From assembly GCA_900550105.1 (NCBI GenBank), contig URQW01000001.1:124001-188000 (forward strand): a DNA stretch of 64,000 nucleotides. The letters are read 5' to 3'. Below the pieces are notes generated by a model. That model did no database searches and had not been told where the DNA came from. It saw only the letters and a program-made list of their open reading frames with translations. Made by a program: the position numbers and the translations under genes. This document shows positions 17,021-25,349 of this stretch, piece by piece. Origin of the DNA: an uncultured Pelosinus sp. GTDB taxonomy: Bacteria > Bacillota > Negativicutes > UMGS1260. How positions within the stretch are numbered: the first letter of the stretch is position 1; every line of letters begins with the position of its first letter.

Positions 17021-17065
17021 GCAAAAGGCATCGATCCCCTGTACTACAGGAATCGATGCCTTGCT
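17021..17065 (-). terminator. Terminator of the nitrilase-family gene
   Basis: 11-bp stem AAGGCATCGAT/ATCGATGCCTT (17025-17035 with 17052-17062), extended by an inner CCTGT/ACAGG pair, followed by TTTTG on the minus strand. Confidence 0.8.
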
Positions 17066-17085
17066 CTACTATAGTTAAGCCAATG

Positions 17086-17991
17086 CTATTTACCGAAATC
17101 AGGATTCTTCAGAATTTCTTGGTACATAGCAATATACTTATCAGGTCTAAAATCAGTCCCATCTACAGCGGGATTGTGCTTATAAAGCCCGCGCTCCGCC
17201 AGCGACAGATCAATAGTTGCAGTAAACATCTCCGATTCATCAGCCACTTCATCTGTAAATTTGTGGCCAGCGTAATAATAAGGTTCCCAAGTCTTTCGGC
17301 TAGGACCAATGATACTACTACCGCCCCAGAAGTAATTATCTACATCTAAACCACCAAGATTGGCCGAAGCAATATAAACGCCTTCTCGAATCACACTGGC
17401 TTCCAACGTTGTTGTCCCCAAGCCGCGGCCATGACATTTAGCCAAAGCGGTCGAATTGATATATAGCCGACAACCCATAGCGGCATAATAACGAACCATT
17501 TCCGGAAAACAATAAGAGTCATAGCAAATATTACAGCCTACAGGCCCCCATGGTGTATCTAAAATAAATGGTTTATCGCCCCGCGTTGCCCAGTTTGGTT
17601 CCGGGGAAGGCAAATGCATCTTACGATAAGAACCGACGAGTCCCTCAGGTGAGAAAATAGCCAGCGCATTATAGATTGTATCGGATTTTTGCGCGTCTTT
17701 TTCCGGCATACCAAAAATGATGTACAGTCCAAATTGTTTTGCCAGTTCAGCAATTTGATTCGTTGCCGGTCCAGGAATAGTCTCAGCCAACAAGCTCTGC
17801 ATTTTTTCGGCTTTCGGTTTAGCTGCCTCATCATCATAACCAGTCAAGCACATCTCTGGAAACACTACGAAATGACTTCCTTTCCGAGCGGCGCATTCAA
17901 TGTAATCCTTAATTCGATTGAGGTTTTTCTCCTTATTTCCCCATACGGCGTTAAACGTAACAACAGAAATAGTTAGTACATCTTTAAACAT
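17086..17991 (-). CDS. Carbon-nitrogen hydrolase (nitrilase superfamily)
   Basis: A 301-residue amidase of the nitrilase superfamily. With the start chosen here the catalytic triad is Glu46 (FPEMCLTGY), Lys124 (SYRKMHLPSPE) and Cys156 (CNICYD). An ATG eight codons earlier (18015) is less likely, because AGGAGGTG sits seven bases before the ATG at 17991. The following YDSYCFPEM and STALAKCHGRGLG segments fit an aliphatic amidase or N-carbamoyl amidohydrolase; the substrate is not clear. It is a single-gene unit with its own terminator. Confidence 0.9.
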   Translation of the reverse strand: MFKDVLTISVVTFNAVWGNKEKNLNRIKDYIECAARKGSHFVVFPEMCLTGYDDEAAKPKAEKMQSLLAETIPGPATNQIAELAKQFGLYIIFGMPEKDAQKSDTIYNALAIFSPEGLVGSYRKMHLPSPEPNWATRGDKPFILDTPWGPVGCNICYDSYCFPEMVRYYAAMGCRLYINSTALAKCHGRGLGTTTLEASVIREGVYIASANLGGLDVDNYFWGGSSIIGPSRKTWEPYYYAGHKFTDEVADESEMFTATIDLSLAERGLYKHNPAVDGTDFRPDKYIAMYQEILKNPDFGK

Positions 17992-18021
17992 ACTAGAACA
18001 CCTCCTAAAATTCATAAGTTA

Positions 18022-18056
18022 CAAAAAAAGGCAGGACAGCATTCCCGCTGTCCTGC
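18022..18056 (-). terminator. Terminator of the OYE gene
   Basis: Perfect 10-bp stem GCAGGACAGC/GCTGTCCTGC (18031-18040 with 18047-18056), then CCTTTTTTTG on the minus strand. Confidence 0.9.
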
Positions 18057-18157
18057 ACTTCTTTGTACATTATGTATAATTTAAATTGTAGCACCATCTT
18101 TTCTAAATAGCAAAAGTTACCATGCATTTTATCACTATTAATAAGAACAGCTTCATA

Positions 18158-19240
18158 TCATTTTTCGTTAAAGATGCAATGATTATTTCCAAACTTAGAA
18201 CAGCGATTACAGGAAATGCACAAGGCAGGCGCCGTGTCACCAGACTTCCAGCGACTGAACAAATTTCGTTCCCGAATCAGCGGTCTGGCAAAAGAAAAGA
18301 AGTCTATCTCGCTTTCATTGAGCAAATTAGTAACTGCCACAAAATCACGATTTCCCCCGACTGCAATAACCGGAACCGCAACTTCCTGTTGTAGTTCTTT
18401 TGCATAGGAAAAGAAATAGGAGTGAACTCGCGGATTGGGACGTGAATATCCCTCGCCTTGTCGCGAAGATCGACTTCCGCCGCTCAATTCTACCGCACTT
18501 AAACCAAAGATCTGCAGCTTTTGGCACACATATTTACATTCTTCAAAAGACATGCCATCTTCCATGAAATCGTCAGCATTTATTTTGAGCAGGATCGGAT
18601 AGTCAACACCAACTCGTTCGCGAATTCGCTGAAATGTTTCGACTAAAAATCGACTGCGATTTTCGATACTGCCACCATATTGATCTGCTCTCAAATTATA
18701 ATAGGGCGTAAGAAATTTACTTAGCAAATAACCATGCGCAGCATGCACCTGTACTCCATCAAAACCAGCTTGTTTTGCTCGCCAAGCTGCGGCGGCAAAT
18801 TCTTCTTCAAAAGCCAGAATCTCTTCCTGCTCCAAGGTTAGCGGTGTAGTCCCATAACCTATATCGGTGACCGCGCTAGGACCTTTCATGGCACGATCAG
18901 GATTGTTATCATCCATAGTCTGAGCGCCAATTGCCCCAATCTGCATAATAATTTTCGCACCATATTCATGCACTGTGTCAGTTAATTTTTTATATTCTTC
19001 GATAAAACTATCATTGTCAATGCCGAGTTGCCAAGGAATCCATTTTTCGCGTGGGCTTACAGCCGTAACACTAGTAATAATGATCCCTGCTTCGCCTTTG
19101 GCAAGGTCTTCATAAAGTTGAAATAAATCTTGCGTCAAGTGCCCCTGTTGATTGGCCATCCCCTCATAAGTAGCCGAACGGATCAACCGATTTTTAACTG
19201 ACATTCCCGCTAAATTCACTGAGTCAAATAAAGATTTCAT
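18158..19240 (-). CDS. Old-yellow-enzyme family NADH:flavin oxidoreductase
   Basis: A 360-residue FMN enzyme with a complete OYE barrel: GVQVHAAHGYLLSKFLTPYYN near 186-206, QYGGSIENRSRF, and the flavin-phosphate motif VIAVGGN near 300 and FFSFARPLI near 322. It has no FAD/NAD domain. It does keep a C-terminal cysteine set (C341, C344, C347, C355) that resembles the iron-sulfur motif of 2-enoate and dienoyl-CoA reductases. Such enzymes reduce activated C=C bonds. AGGAGG upstream of the ATG supports the start. The 5' leader carries a hairpin and a dyad (19271-19336). Confidence 0.9.
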   Translation of the reverse strand: MKSLFDSVNLAGMSVKNRLIRSATYEGMANQQGHLTQDLFQLYEDLAKGEAGIIITSVTAVSPREKWIPWQLGIDNDSFIEEYKKLTDTVHEYGAKIIMQIGAIGAQTMDDNNPDRAMKGPSAVTDIGYGTTPLTLEQEEILAFEEEFAAAAWRAKQAGFDGVQVHAAHGYLLSKFLTPYYNLRADQYGGSIENRSRFLVETFQRIRERVGVDYPILLKINADDFMEDGMSFEECKYVCQKLQIFGLSAVELSGGSRSSRQGEGYSRPNPRVHSYFFSYAKELQQEVAVPVIAVGGNRDFVAVTNLLNESEIDFFSFARPLIRERNLFSRWKSGDTAPALCISCNRCSKFGNNHCIFNEK

Positions 19241-19270
19241 TACAATTCCTCCTAATTTATTTTATAAGGT

Positions 19271-19288
19271 GCATATACACCTATATGC
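19271..19288. promoter_or_regulatory. Candidate operator in the OYE leader
   Basis: An 18-bp dyad with 7-bp perfect arms and a 4-bp centre, GCATATA-GGTG-TATATGC on the minus strand, 30 bp before the OYE start codon. No adjacent regulator gene is evident. Confidence 0.45.
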
Positions 19289-19294
19289 CATTTT

Positions 19295-19336
19295 TATACC
19301 GCAAGCCTTAGATAAAACAAAACGGCTTGCGGTATA
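19295..19336 (-). promoter_or_regulatory. Leader stem-loop upstream of the OYE gene
   Basis: A perfect 13-bp stem (19295-19307 with 19324-19336) and 16-nt loop. On the minus strand A5, not a U-run, follows, so it is not a terminator. Its role is unknown. With the promoter, the dyad and the glpC terminator, it accounts for the gene-free stretch 19241-19549. Confidence 0.6.
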
Positions 19337-19370
19337 GCTAAATATACTAATTTAAATCTGCTATGAACTT

Positions 19371-19399
19371 ATAATATAGCATCAGTGTGCTTTTATCAA
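19371..19399 (-). promoter_or_regulatory. Promoter of the OYE gene
   Basis: On the minus strand TTGATA (19399-19394), 17 bp, TATTAT (19376-19371). A 10-bp palindrome ACTTTAAAGT (19406-19415) lies just upstream of the -35 box and could bind an activator. Confidence 0.62.
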
Positions 19400-19496
19400 G
19401 TACGCACTTTAAAGTACCATAGTAACCTTTTAGATACCACCATTCACAAAATGCAAACACCACTAGCCGTACTAAATAGAATAATTCAATGAAATC

Positions 19497-19536
19497 AAAG
19501 CCCCAACCTTTGCTGCTACGCTGCCAAGGTTGGGGC
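19497..19536 (-). terminator. Terminator of glpABC
   Basis: 11-bp GC-rich stem (19500-19510 with 19526-19536), followed by only TTTG on the minus strand. It sits directly after the glpC stop codon, so termination here is likely though the U-run is short. Confidence 0.65.
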
Positions 19537-19549
19537 CTATTAAAAATTA

Positions 19550-20734
19550 TTAGTTAGTCATGCTTTGCCGCAAGAGCGATATGGGATGAAGCACTTTTCG
19601 CCCGGTTACATGTATGATTTGCAATTGACAAGTGCCGCACTCCGTAACAACAGTTGCATCAGGATTCTTCTGGACTGCTTCAAAGAGTTTTTCACCGATT
19701 TTCAAGGAAATATCATATTTCTCCTGCTTAAAACCATAGCTTCCGGCAATGCCGCAGCAACCAGCGTTTGCTTCGATGATCTGCATTCCGTCAATATCCT
19801 TTAGCAGCTCAAATCCAGGCAGACCAATCCCCTGCGCCCGCATATGGCAAGGCGCATGATATAAAAATTCTCCCGGCGGCGCTGTAAAGTTCACAGTTAA
19901 TTTTCCGGCTTCTTGCAACTCTAACAAATATTCACCAGCATCATAATGGTGCTGCGCTACTGTTTCAGCGCCATCAATCTGATACAACTCCAAGTATTCC
20001 TGTTTCAGCATCAGCCCGCAGCTCGTACAGCAAGTCAGGATCGGATAGCCCTTCTCGGCCCATTTGGCCAGCTCGGCAATATTATGCTTCGCCTTTTCAC
20101 GAGCCGTATCCATATAGCCATTCGAAACGACTGGCGTACCGCAACAGACAACATCAGGCACAATGACTTCGATGCCGTTGGCCTGGAGAATCTCGACAAG
20201 ATCCATCCCAACCTGGGGCGTATTGTAACCAATATAACAACCAGGATAGAAAATGACTTTCTTGTCGCTTGGCTTTTGCTTGTAAGCGTTAAAGCGTTGA
20301 TAAAAGCTCTTGCTAGCGTAAGATGGCAGCGGACGGTTTGCGATGCCAATGGAGCTCAAGACGGCCTTGGTGACAGGAAAATTCATGCCAAAGTTCGTCA
20401 ACGGCGCTACCGGGCTGCCTAGCTTCGCAAACAATTCGCCATGAGATAAAATCCAATCCCGCAGGCGATGGCCCTTTTTGCGATACAGCTCGGTTTTAGC
20501 CAGCATATTCAATGTCGATACAGGCACGTTCGAGGGGCAAGTAATATCGCAGTTCTTGCAATTCGTACAGTAGTCAATGGACGCTTCTAAATCGTTTTCA
20601 AATAGACGAAACCGTTCCTGACCTGGTCCGAGCAGTTTCGGACCGCGAAATTCTCCAGTCGCTTTCGTAACAGGACACTCGATAACGCAGGACGCACAGG
20701 CTGTACAGCGATCAATTGTGTTTTGTTTAATCAT
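19550..20734 (-). CDS. glpC: Anaerobic glycerol-3-phosphate dehydrogenase subunit C
   Basis: The iron-sulfur and membrane-linking subunit of the anaerobic glycerol-3-phosphate dehydrogenase. Two [4Fe-4S] motifs are present, C10-x2-C-x2-C-x3-CP and C56-x2-C-x2-C-x3-CP, followed by two CCG domains (CCGTPV and CCGIAG). It passes electrons from GlpAB to the quinone pool. A GTG three codons earlier (20743) is possible, but AAGGAG eight bases before the ATG at 20734 decides the start. It overlaps glpB by 8 bp, so translation is coupled. The CCG modules also occur in lactate and heterodisulfide enzymes, but the operon makes GlpC clear. Confidence 0.95.
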   Translation of the reverse strand: MIKQNTIDRCTACASCVIECPVTKATGEFRGPKLLGPGQERFRLFENDLEASIDYCTNCKNCDITCPSNVPVSTLNMLAKTELYRKKGHRLRDWILSHGELFAKLGSPVAPLTNFGMNFPVTKAVLSSIGIANRPLPSYASKSFYQRFNAYKQKPSDKKVIFYPGCYIGYNTPQVGMDLVEILQANGIEVIVPDVVCCGTPVVSNGYMDTAREKAKHNIAELAKWAEKGYPILTCCTSCGLMLKQEYLELYQIDGAETVAQHHYDAGEYLLELQEAGKLTVNFTAPPGEFLYHAPCHMRAQGIGLPGFELLKDIDGMQIIEANAGCCGIAGSYGFKQEKYDISLKIGEKLFEAVQKNPDATVVTECGTCQLQIIHVTGRKVLHPISLLRQSMTN

Positions 20735-21983
20735 TTTTCCCACTCCTTACCGCAGCCTGAGCTGCCTGAAATCCCGAAACAACAGCCACACCATTGCCGG
20801 ATTTCTCAACAGAGTAATCATAACCTGCCAGCATTTTGCCAGCCACATGGAGATTCTCATACAACACATCTCCCTTGGCATCGCAGGGCCGTAGCAAAGC
20901 ATCGACACGGATTCCGGCGCGAAATACTTCATTCGAATCAAACAAGCTGCCACTTGGCGCGCAAGCTAAACCATCTGAAGTAACAGGCAGATTAAAAATG
21001 GGTTCATAGAAGCCTTCAGGCGTCGCGTCTAAGCCGCCGCCTAAAAATCCGCCTGCCGCCAAAATAAAGGCTCCCGCTTCGTATCTTCTTTCCCGATCTA
21101 AATGCTGCGTAATCACAGCGCTGCAGCGTTTCCCCTGATATTCCGCCCGCCTCACATGAGTATGCTCAATCAGCCGGATTCCCTGCTCTTTGATCGTTCG
21201 CATGAGTAACGTCCGTAGCCGACTGCCCGTAATTGCCGGCGGCGGTGCTGCCACTTCCACAACACGACAGCCTGTGGCTGCTTCTACCTTCTGCCACAAA
21301 TCATAACTTGGCTCAGTTCCCAGCACAGGTGGCATAAGAATATAACTGCCAGGGGCAACAGTTGCAGAAATCTGCTGAACTAGACTGGCCTGCGCCGCTT
21401 CCTGATCAAGCCATCTGGCTATATCTAAGTTCGTAATATCTCGGCCTTGCGCTAAATCAGTCCGTACCATTAGGGATGAAAATTGCTTCTCACCATAACC
21501 TTTATGTCCTTTAAGGCCCATAATAACCATAGCCGGATAAAAATCTTTAAGGCCTTCAAAGCCAATCACCGTAATTGCCTTTGCCGCTGGCATATCAGCG
21601 GCATTCATCGTTTTCGGTACCAAACAGCTTGGTTTCAAGGTTCCCGCCGCTGTCGGAATTAAAATATTTTCATCAAGCGAACCGTCCAAAGGATAATTCG
21701 CTGCCGCGCAAAGATTACGAATATATTCGACGCCTTGTTCCACAGCCGCTTGACCGCTAATCGCATAGGGATGTTCTTTAGGTAAAGCCGCAAAAATCTC
21801 ACGCGGGCTCTGCAGGCGACGCTGCTGTGCGTAACCTAGTATATCAATGACACCGCCGCCAAAAGCCAGTGTTCCGACCCCTTTCGTCAATAGGGTTACA
21901 CTGTGGCCGTCTTTCGCCGCCGCTGATGCCGCTGTTAATCCAGCAAGACCCGCGCCAATGACAATGACATCACTCTTTTTCAT
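20727..21983 (-). CDS. glpB: Anaerobic glycerol-3-phosphate dehydrogenase subunit B
   Basis: A flavoprotein subunit of about 418 residues with an N-terminal dinucleotide fold (DVIVIGAGLAGLTAASAAAKDG) and a C-terminal FAD-closing segment (MLAGYDYSVEKSGNGVAVVSGF). With GlpA it forms the soluble catalytic dimer that oxidises sn-glycerol 3-phosphate to dihydroxyacetone phosphate. Three ATGs are in frame near the start (21998, 21986, 21983). The last has GGAGAG seven bases upstream and begins MKKSDVIVIGAG, so it was chosen. The gene overlaps the end of glpA and the start of glpC. Confidence 0.94.
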   Translation of the reverse strand: MKKSDVIVIGAGLAGLTAASAAAKDGHSVTLLTKGVGTLAFGGGVIDILGYAQQRRLQSPREIFAALPKEHPYAISGQAAVEQGVEYIRNLCAAANYPLDGSLDENILIPTAAGTLKPSCLVPKTMNAADMPAAKAITVIGFEGLKDFYPAMVIMGLKGHKGYGEKQFSSLMVRTDLAQGRDITNLDIARWLDQEAAQASLVQQISATVAPGSYILMPPVLGTEPSYDLWQKVEAATGCRVVEVAAPPPAITGSRLRTLLMRTIKEQGIRLIEHTHVRRAEYQGKRCSAVITQHLDRERRYEAGAFILAAGGFLGGGLDATPEGFYEPIFNLPVTSDGLACAPSGSLFDSNEVFRAGIRVDALLRPCDAKGDVLYENLHVAGKMLAGYDYSVEKSGNGVAVVSGFQAAQAAVRSGKND

Positions 21984-23583
21984 CATGCATCTCTCCATTG
22001 ATATTTAGTGTCGCACCGTAAATCGCACGCGTAAGCTCTGTTTCTCTTAATTGATTTCCCCACAAGACAGGACGCACGCCGCCCCACCGCGCTTCCAAAA
22101 ACTCAGAAAGTACCTCCGTCGCCGCTCGCTCTTGATGCAGCCCCTGGGTTACCATAACACCGACTCCCCGTAGGCCGCAAAAAGCGCCCTGACACGTTCC
22201 CATGCCCATGCGTGTTTTACGCCGTATATCATCAAGCGTAAAAGTTGCCGCATCAGCTGCCACTGTTTCGATTTCAGCTAAAGTCACCATTTCACATTCA
22301 CAGACAAGCTGACTCTTTGTTGTATCCTTCTCGATACACTGCGCCACCGCTTCCATCTGACTGCCGAGCCGCGCTGCCGCCCGTTCCACCCCAAAAGCTG
22401 GCAGATGCTGTTTAGCCGCACTCATAATCGTCTCAGGGATAGGTAACACTAAAGGTTCGTCAGCGGTACGACAGGCTGCCTGAATTTTGAGCAGTTGGCA
22501 TACCTTATCTACGGTCTTTTCAGCCATGAGACGATACGTCGTCAACTTGCCGCCAACAATGGTAACAAGACCGTGCAAACCATCAAGCTCTTGATGATCA
22601 AGAATCGCGAAATTACGCGAGGCGCTCCGTCCCGCTCCGCCGGGACTATAAATGGGCCGCGTGCCCGAAAAAACACGTAAAATACGGTAATCATAAATAT
22701 CGCCAAACAGCGCCTTGCCTTCATTGATTTGACGCACAACCTCATCCTTGCTGACAGCAAAATCATCTGGTCTATCTGTAGCGACTGAGGTAGTACCAAG
22801 AATGGTAATCGAACCATGCGGTACGAAAATATCAGCATCAGCTGGTGGACGCAGACGATTCACAACCCGATTCGTAAACCGATGATTGAAAGCAATGAGC
22901 GTACCGCGATCAGGATGAACATTAACCTCGACTCCTGCCAACGCCGCAATCTTGCCAACCCAGGAACCAGCCGCGTTCACGATCATATTACAACCAATTT
23001 CTTCCTGTTCGCCGCTCAAAGTATTGCGGACAACAACACCAGTCACCTGCCCATTACTATGATGGATCGCTACAACCTCTGTATAAGTTCGAACAACACC
23101 GCCATAGCGCTGTGCCGACTGGGCATTTTGCCATACTAGCCGGAAGCCATCAATCGCCCCATCAGGCACACGATAAGCCGCCTCGATATCTGGCGATAAT
23201 GCCGGTTCTAGTTTGCGCGCCTCGTCAACGGATAGCTTTGATACAGGGATTCCCGTTTCTTCACAAGCTTTTAACCATTTTAGCGCATACTCTTCACCGT
23301 CACCCTTCGCCTGAACAAAAAAGCCTTCGGTTGGTTCCACACAATACTTGCCAATACGTCGCAATATGGTGTTTTCATCAATACATTCCCGCGCTGCCGC
23401 GCCATCTTTCACAGCATAACGGCCGCCACTATGCAAGAGCCCGTGAAACCGCGAGCTTGTGCCATAAGCCAAATCACGCTGTTCTACTAAGAACGCCTTA
23501 ATGCCGCGCATAGACAAGTCGCGCAAAATTCCTGTACCTGTTGCGCCGCCGCCAATGACAATTACGTCAAAATGTTTTATCAT
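21970..23583 (-). CDS. glpA: Anaerobic glycerol-3-phosphate dehydrogenase subunit A
   Basis: A 537-residue FAD-dependent catalytic subunit. It has GGGATGTGILRDLSMRG at the N-terminus (12-28) and the substrate-side segment SSRFHGLLHSGGRYA (43-57). The C-terminal [2Fe-2S] BFD-like domain carries CECEMVT and GMGTCQGAFC cysteines near 430-467. It oxidises sn-glycerol 3-phosphate during anaerobic growth. GGAGGAGGG upstream of the ATG is a strong ribosome site. It is the first gene of glpABC. A complete terminator lies between the likely promoter and the start codon (23600-23647), which suggests antitermination control. Confidence 0.96.
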   Translation of the reverse strand: MIKHFDVIVIGGGATGTGILRDLSMRGIKAFLVEQRDLAYGTSSRFHGLLHSGGRYAVKDGAAARECIDENTILRRIGKYCVEPTEGFFVQAKGDGEEYALKWLKACEETGIPVSKLSVDEARKLEPALSPDIEAAYRVPDGAIDGFRLVWQNAQSAQRYGGVVRTYTEVVAIHHSNGQVTGVVVRNTLSGEQEEIGCNMIVNAAGSWVGKIAALAGVEVNVHPDRGTLIAFNHRFTNRVVNRLRPPADADIFVPHGSITILGTTSVATDRPDDFAVSKDEVVRQINEGKALFGDIYDYRILRVFSGTRPIYSPGGAGRSASRNFAILDHQELDGLHGLVTIVGGKLTTYRLMAEKTVDKVCQLLKIQAACRTADEPLVLPIPETIMSAAKQHLPAFGVERAAARLGSQMEAVAQCIEKDTTKSQLVCECEMVTLAEIETVAADAATFTLDDIRRKTRMGMGTCQGAFCGLRGVGVMVTQGLHQERAATEVLSEFLEARWGGVRPVLWGNQLRETELTRAIYGATLNINGEMHDEKE

Positions 23584-23599
23584 ATGCCCTCCTCCAAAA

Positions 23600-23647
23600 G
23601 AAAAAAGCCCAATTACTCCGGCAGCGATGCTTGCCGGAAGTAATTGG
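23600..23647 (-). terminator. Leader terminator (attenuator) of glpABC
   Basis: 15- and 16-nt arms (23609-23623 and 23632-23647, one bulge) with an 8-nt loop, then on the minus strand CTTTTTTCTTTT directly in front of the glpA Shine-Dalgarno. It lies upstream of glpA and no minus-strand gene precedes it, so it must act in the glpA leader. The layout matches the GlpP-controlled glpD leader of Bacillus. No glpP gene is in the window. Confidence 0.85.
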
Positions 23648-23846
23648 ACCTCTCTTATTCTCTGATCCGCTTTATATATTATAAGATACGTGCCTAATTA
23701 TATTAGCTATAGACAGGCAAAATTCCTTTTGAAAAATTCTTTTTACTTATGATTTTTTTGTCAAATTAATTAGATAATTGGCAGGATTTCTGTGATTAGC
23801 GGTAAACCTTATGGTTTATAGCATAATAATAAGGAGGTTAGCACCC

Positions 23847-24542
23847 ATGACCCTGCACAGACGCGTAACGGTTTTATTGCTGGCACTATGTTTTGGCACC
23901 TACCTACTTCTCACTAACACCCAGTTTGTCTCAGCTTCCGGTGTATTAGTTGAGACTTATGATTACCAAGGTGATTATATTACGATGACTTATCCTCATT
24001 TTGATGGAATGACTAATCAAAACTCTCAAGAGAAAATGAACAAATATATTGAGGACGCTGTTGTAAATTCATTTATTAACGGAATTCAAAATACCGTAAA
24101 TGACCTAAGTAGCCGCGGCTTTATGAAAGATAGCTATGGTGGAAAAATGACTTATAAAGTGCAATATATTGATGATGACTTTGCCAGCCTAACAATAGAA
24201 ACCCGGAAAGACTTTGGCGGAGCTCATCCTATGCGTTATACAACTGGTTATACTTTTAATCTGAAAACAGGCGATCTTGTCCCATTTCCCCAAATCATCA
24301 GATGGGACGCCCAATGCAGGCAAGTTATTTACGACAATATTGTGCAAAATGCCAAGGATCGAAATCTCTTTTTGTATCCCCGCGAATATCCTACAAATGT
24401 CGCTAAAATGGTTCTAGAAAACGCACGCTATGTACCTAATTATTGTTTAACAGGCAAAGGTAAATTTACAGTCATATTTCAGCCCTATGATATTGCACCG
24501 TACTCAAGTGGTACTTTGTTTTTTGAAATGACTTATAAGTAA
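23847..24542 (+). CDS. Secreted DUF3298/RsiV-like protein
   Basis: A 231-residue exported protein. The signal peptide is LLLALCFGTYLLLTNTQFVSA, with cleavage likely after the VSA-SG site near residue 31. The mature part follows the DUF4163/DUF3298 pattern: LTIETRKDFGGAHPMRYTTGYTFNL, then DLVPF and a C-terminal FQPYDIAPYSSG. The same fold is found in the extracytoplasmic part of anti-sigma factor RsiV, but no sigma-factor-binding region is present here. AAGGAGG before the ATG at 23847 decides the start over one 12 codons earlier. It is the first of three secreted-protein genes spaced 13 and 23 bp apart. Confidence 0.85.
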   Translation: MTLHRRVTVLLLALCFGTYLLLTNTQFVSASGVLVETYDYQGDYITMTYPHFDGMTNQNSQEKMNKYIEDAVVNSFINGIQNTVNDLSSRGFMKDSYGGKMTYKVQYIDDDFASLTIETRKDFGGAHPMRYTTGYTFNLKTGDLVPFPQIIRWDAQCRQVIYDNIVQNAKDRNLFLYPREYPTNVAKMVLENARYVPNYCLTGKGKFTVIFQPYDIAPYSSGTLFFEMTYK

Positions 24543-24555
24543 AGGAGGAATTACC

Positions 24556-25326
24556 TTGAAGCCAAGTAAAAAAATGTCTTTCTCAAAACAAATACTATTT
24601 ATTTTCTTAATATCTTTCGCGCTAGGGATGAGTGGATTATCTCAAAGTCATGCTGTAGCAAGTGAAAAAAAACTACTGATTCATTTTTCTGATCCTGTAA
24701 TTTTAATAGAAGTTGCCAATTCTTCTGGCGATGAATTACCAATTAATTATGATAAAGTACCGTCAAGCAAAAATCCTGGCTATCATGACTTTGGCAGCAG
24801 CCCTGGTGACACAGTACGAGTCTATGCGGAAAACGGTATTTTCAAAATAGGCTCTCCTAGTGAGCCGCAAAATACAGTGCCGCTCACCATGAGCTCATTA
24901 AATCATATTTACGCACTTTCAAGTAATAACGATCTACGCATCTATGTAATAACAGGCTTTGATGCCTCCAATACGATACTCAGTAATATGGCTATCGCCG
25001 TAATTGCTAAAACAAAAGAGGGTCGATTTATTACGCTAGCTGACCAAGATAATTGGAACAAATTTTATCCGCAAGATCAGATCCCGCTACAAACTTTTTA
25101 TCAAGAATTACGCCGAAAAAATTCAAATGCTAAAATCACCGAAAGAGCACCTCACAGCCCCTTAAATGCTGTCTATAGCGTAGCGACTGACAGTGACAAA
25201 ATCTATATTCTCGGAACACTGAAAGCCTATTTTTCAACAGTTCAAACCATGGGACAATGGGTCTATGTATTAAAATGGAATAACACAACAACTACCTTTG
25301 ATATTTCGTATTTACAACTGAAATAA
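24556..25326 (+). CDS. Secreted protein of unknown function, paralogue of the next gene
   Basis: A 256-residue exported protein I do not recognise. It starts at TTG (AAAGGAGG seven bases upstream) and has an N-terminal signal peptide ending near SHAVAS-EK (about residue 35). The mature part shares several blocks with the next product: DFG-x6-RVY, IY-x8-RIYV, WNKFY/WNEFY and WVYVLKWNN/WKYILKWDD. It lacks cysteines after the signal and seems to be mostly beta-strand. It lies 13 bp after the DUF3298 gene, so the three are probably one transcript. Confidence 0.8.
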   Translation: MKPSKKMSFSKQILFIFLISFALGMSGLSQSHAVASEKKLLIHFSDPVILIEVANSSGDELPINYDKVPSSKNPGYHDFGSSPGDTVRVYAENGIFKIGSPSEPQNTVPLTMSSLNHIYALSSNNDLRIYVITGFDASNTILSNMAIAVIAKTKEGRFITLADQDNWNKFYPQDQIPLQTFYQELRRKNSNAKITERAPHSPLNAVYSVATDSDKIYILGTLKAYFSTVQTMGQWVYVLKWNNTTTTFDISYLQLK

Positions 25327-25349
25327 TTCATTAGCAAGGAGGTCATAAA

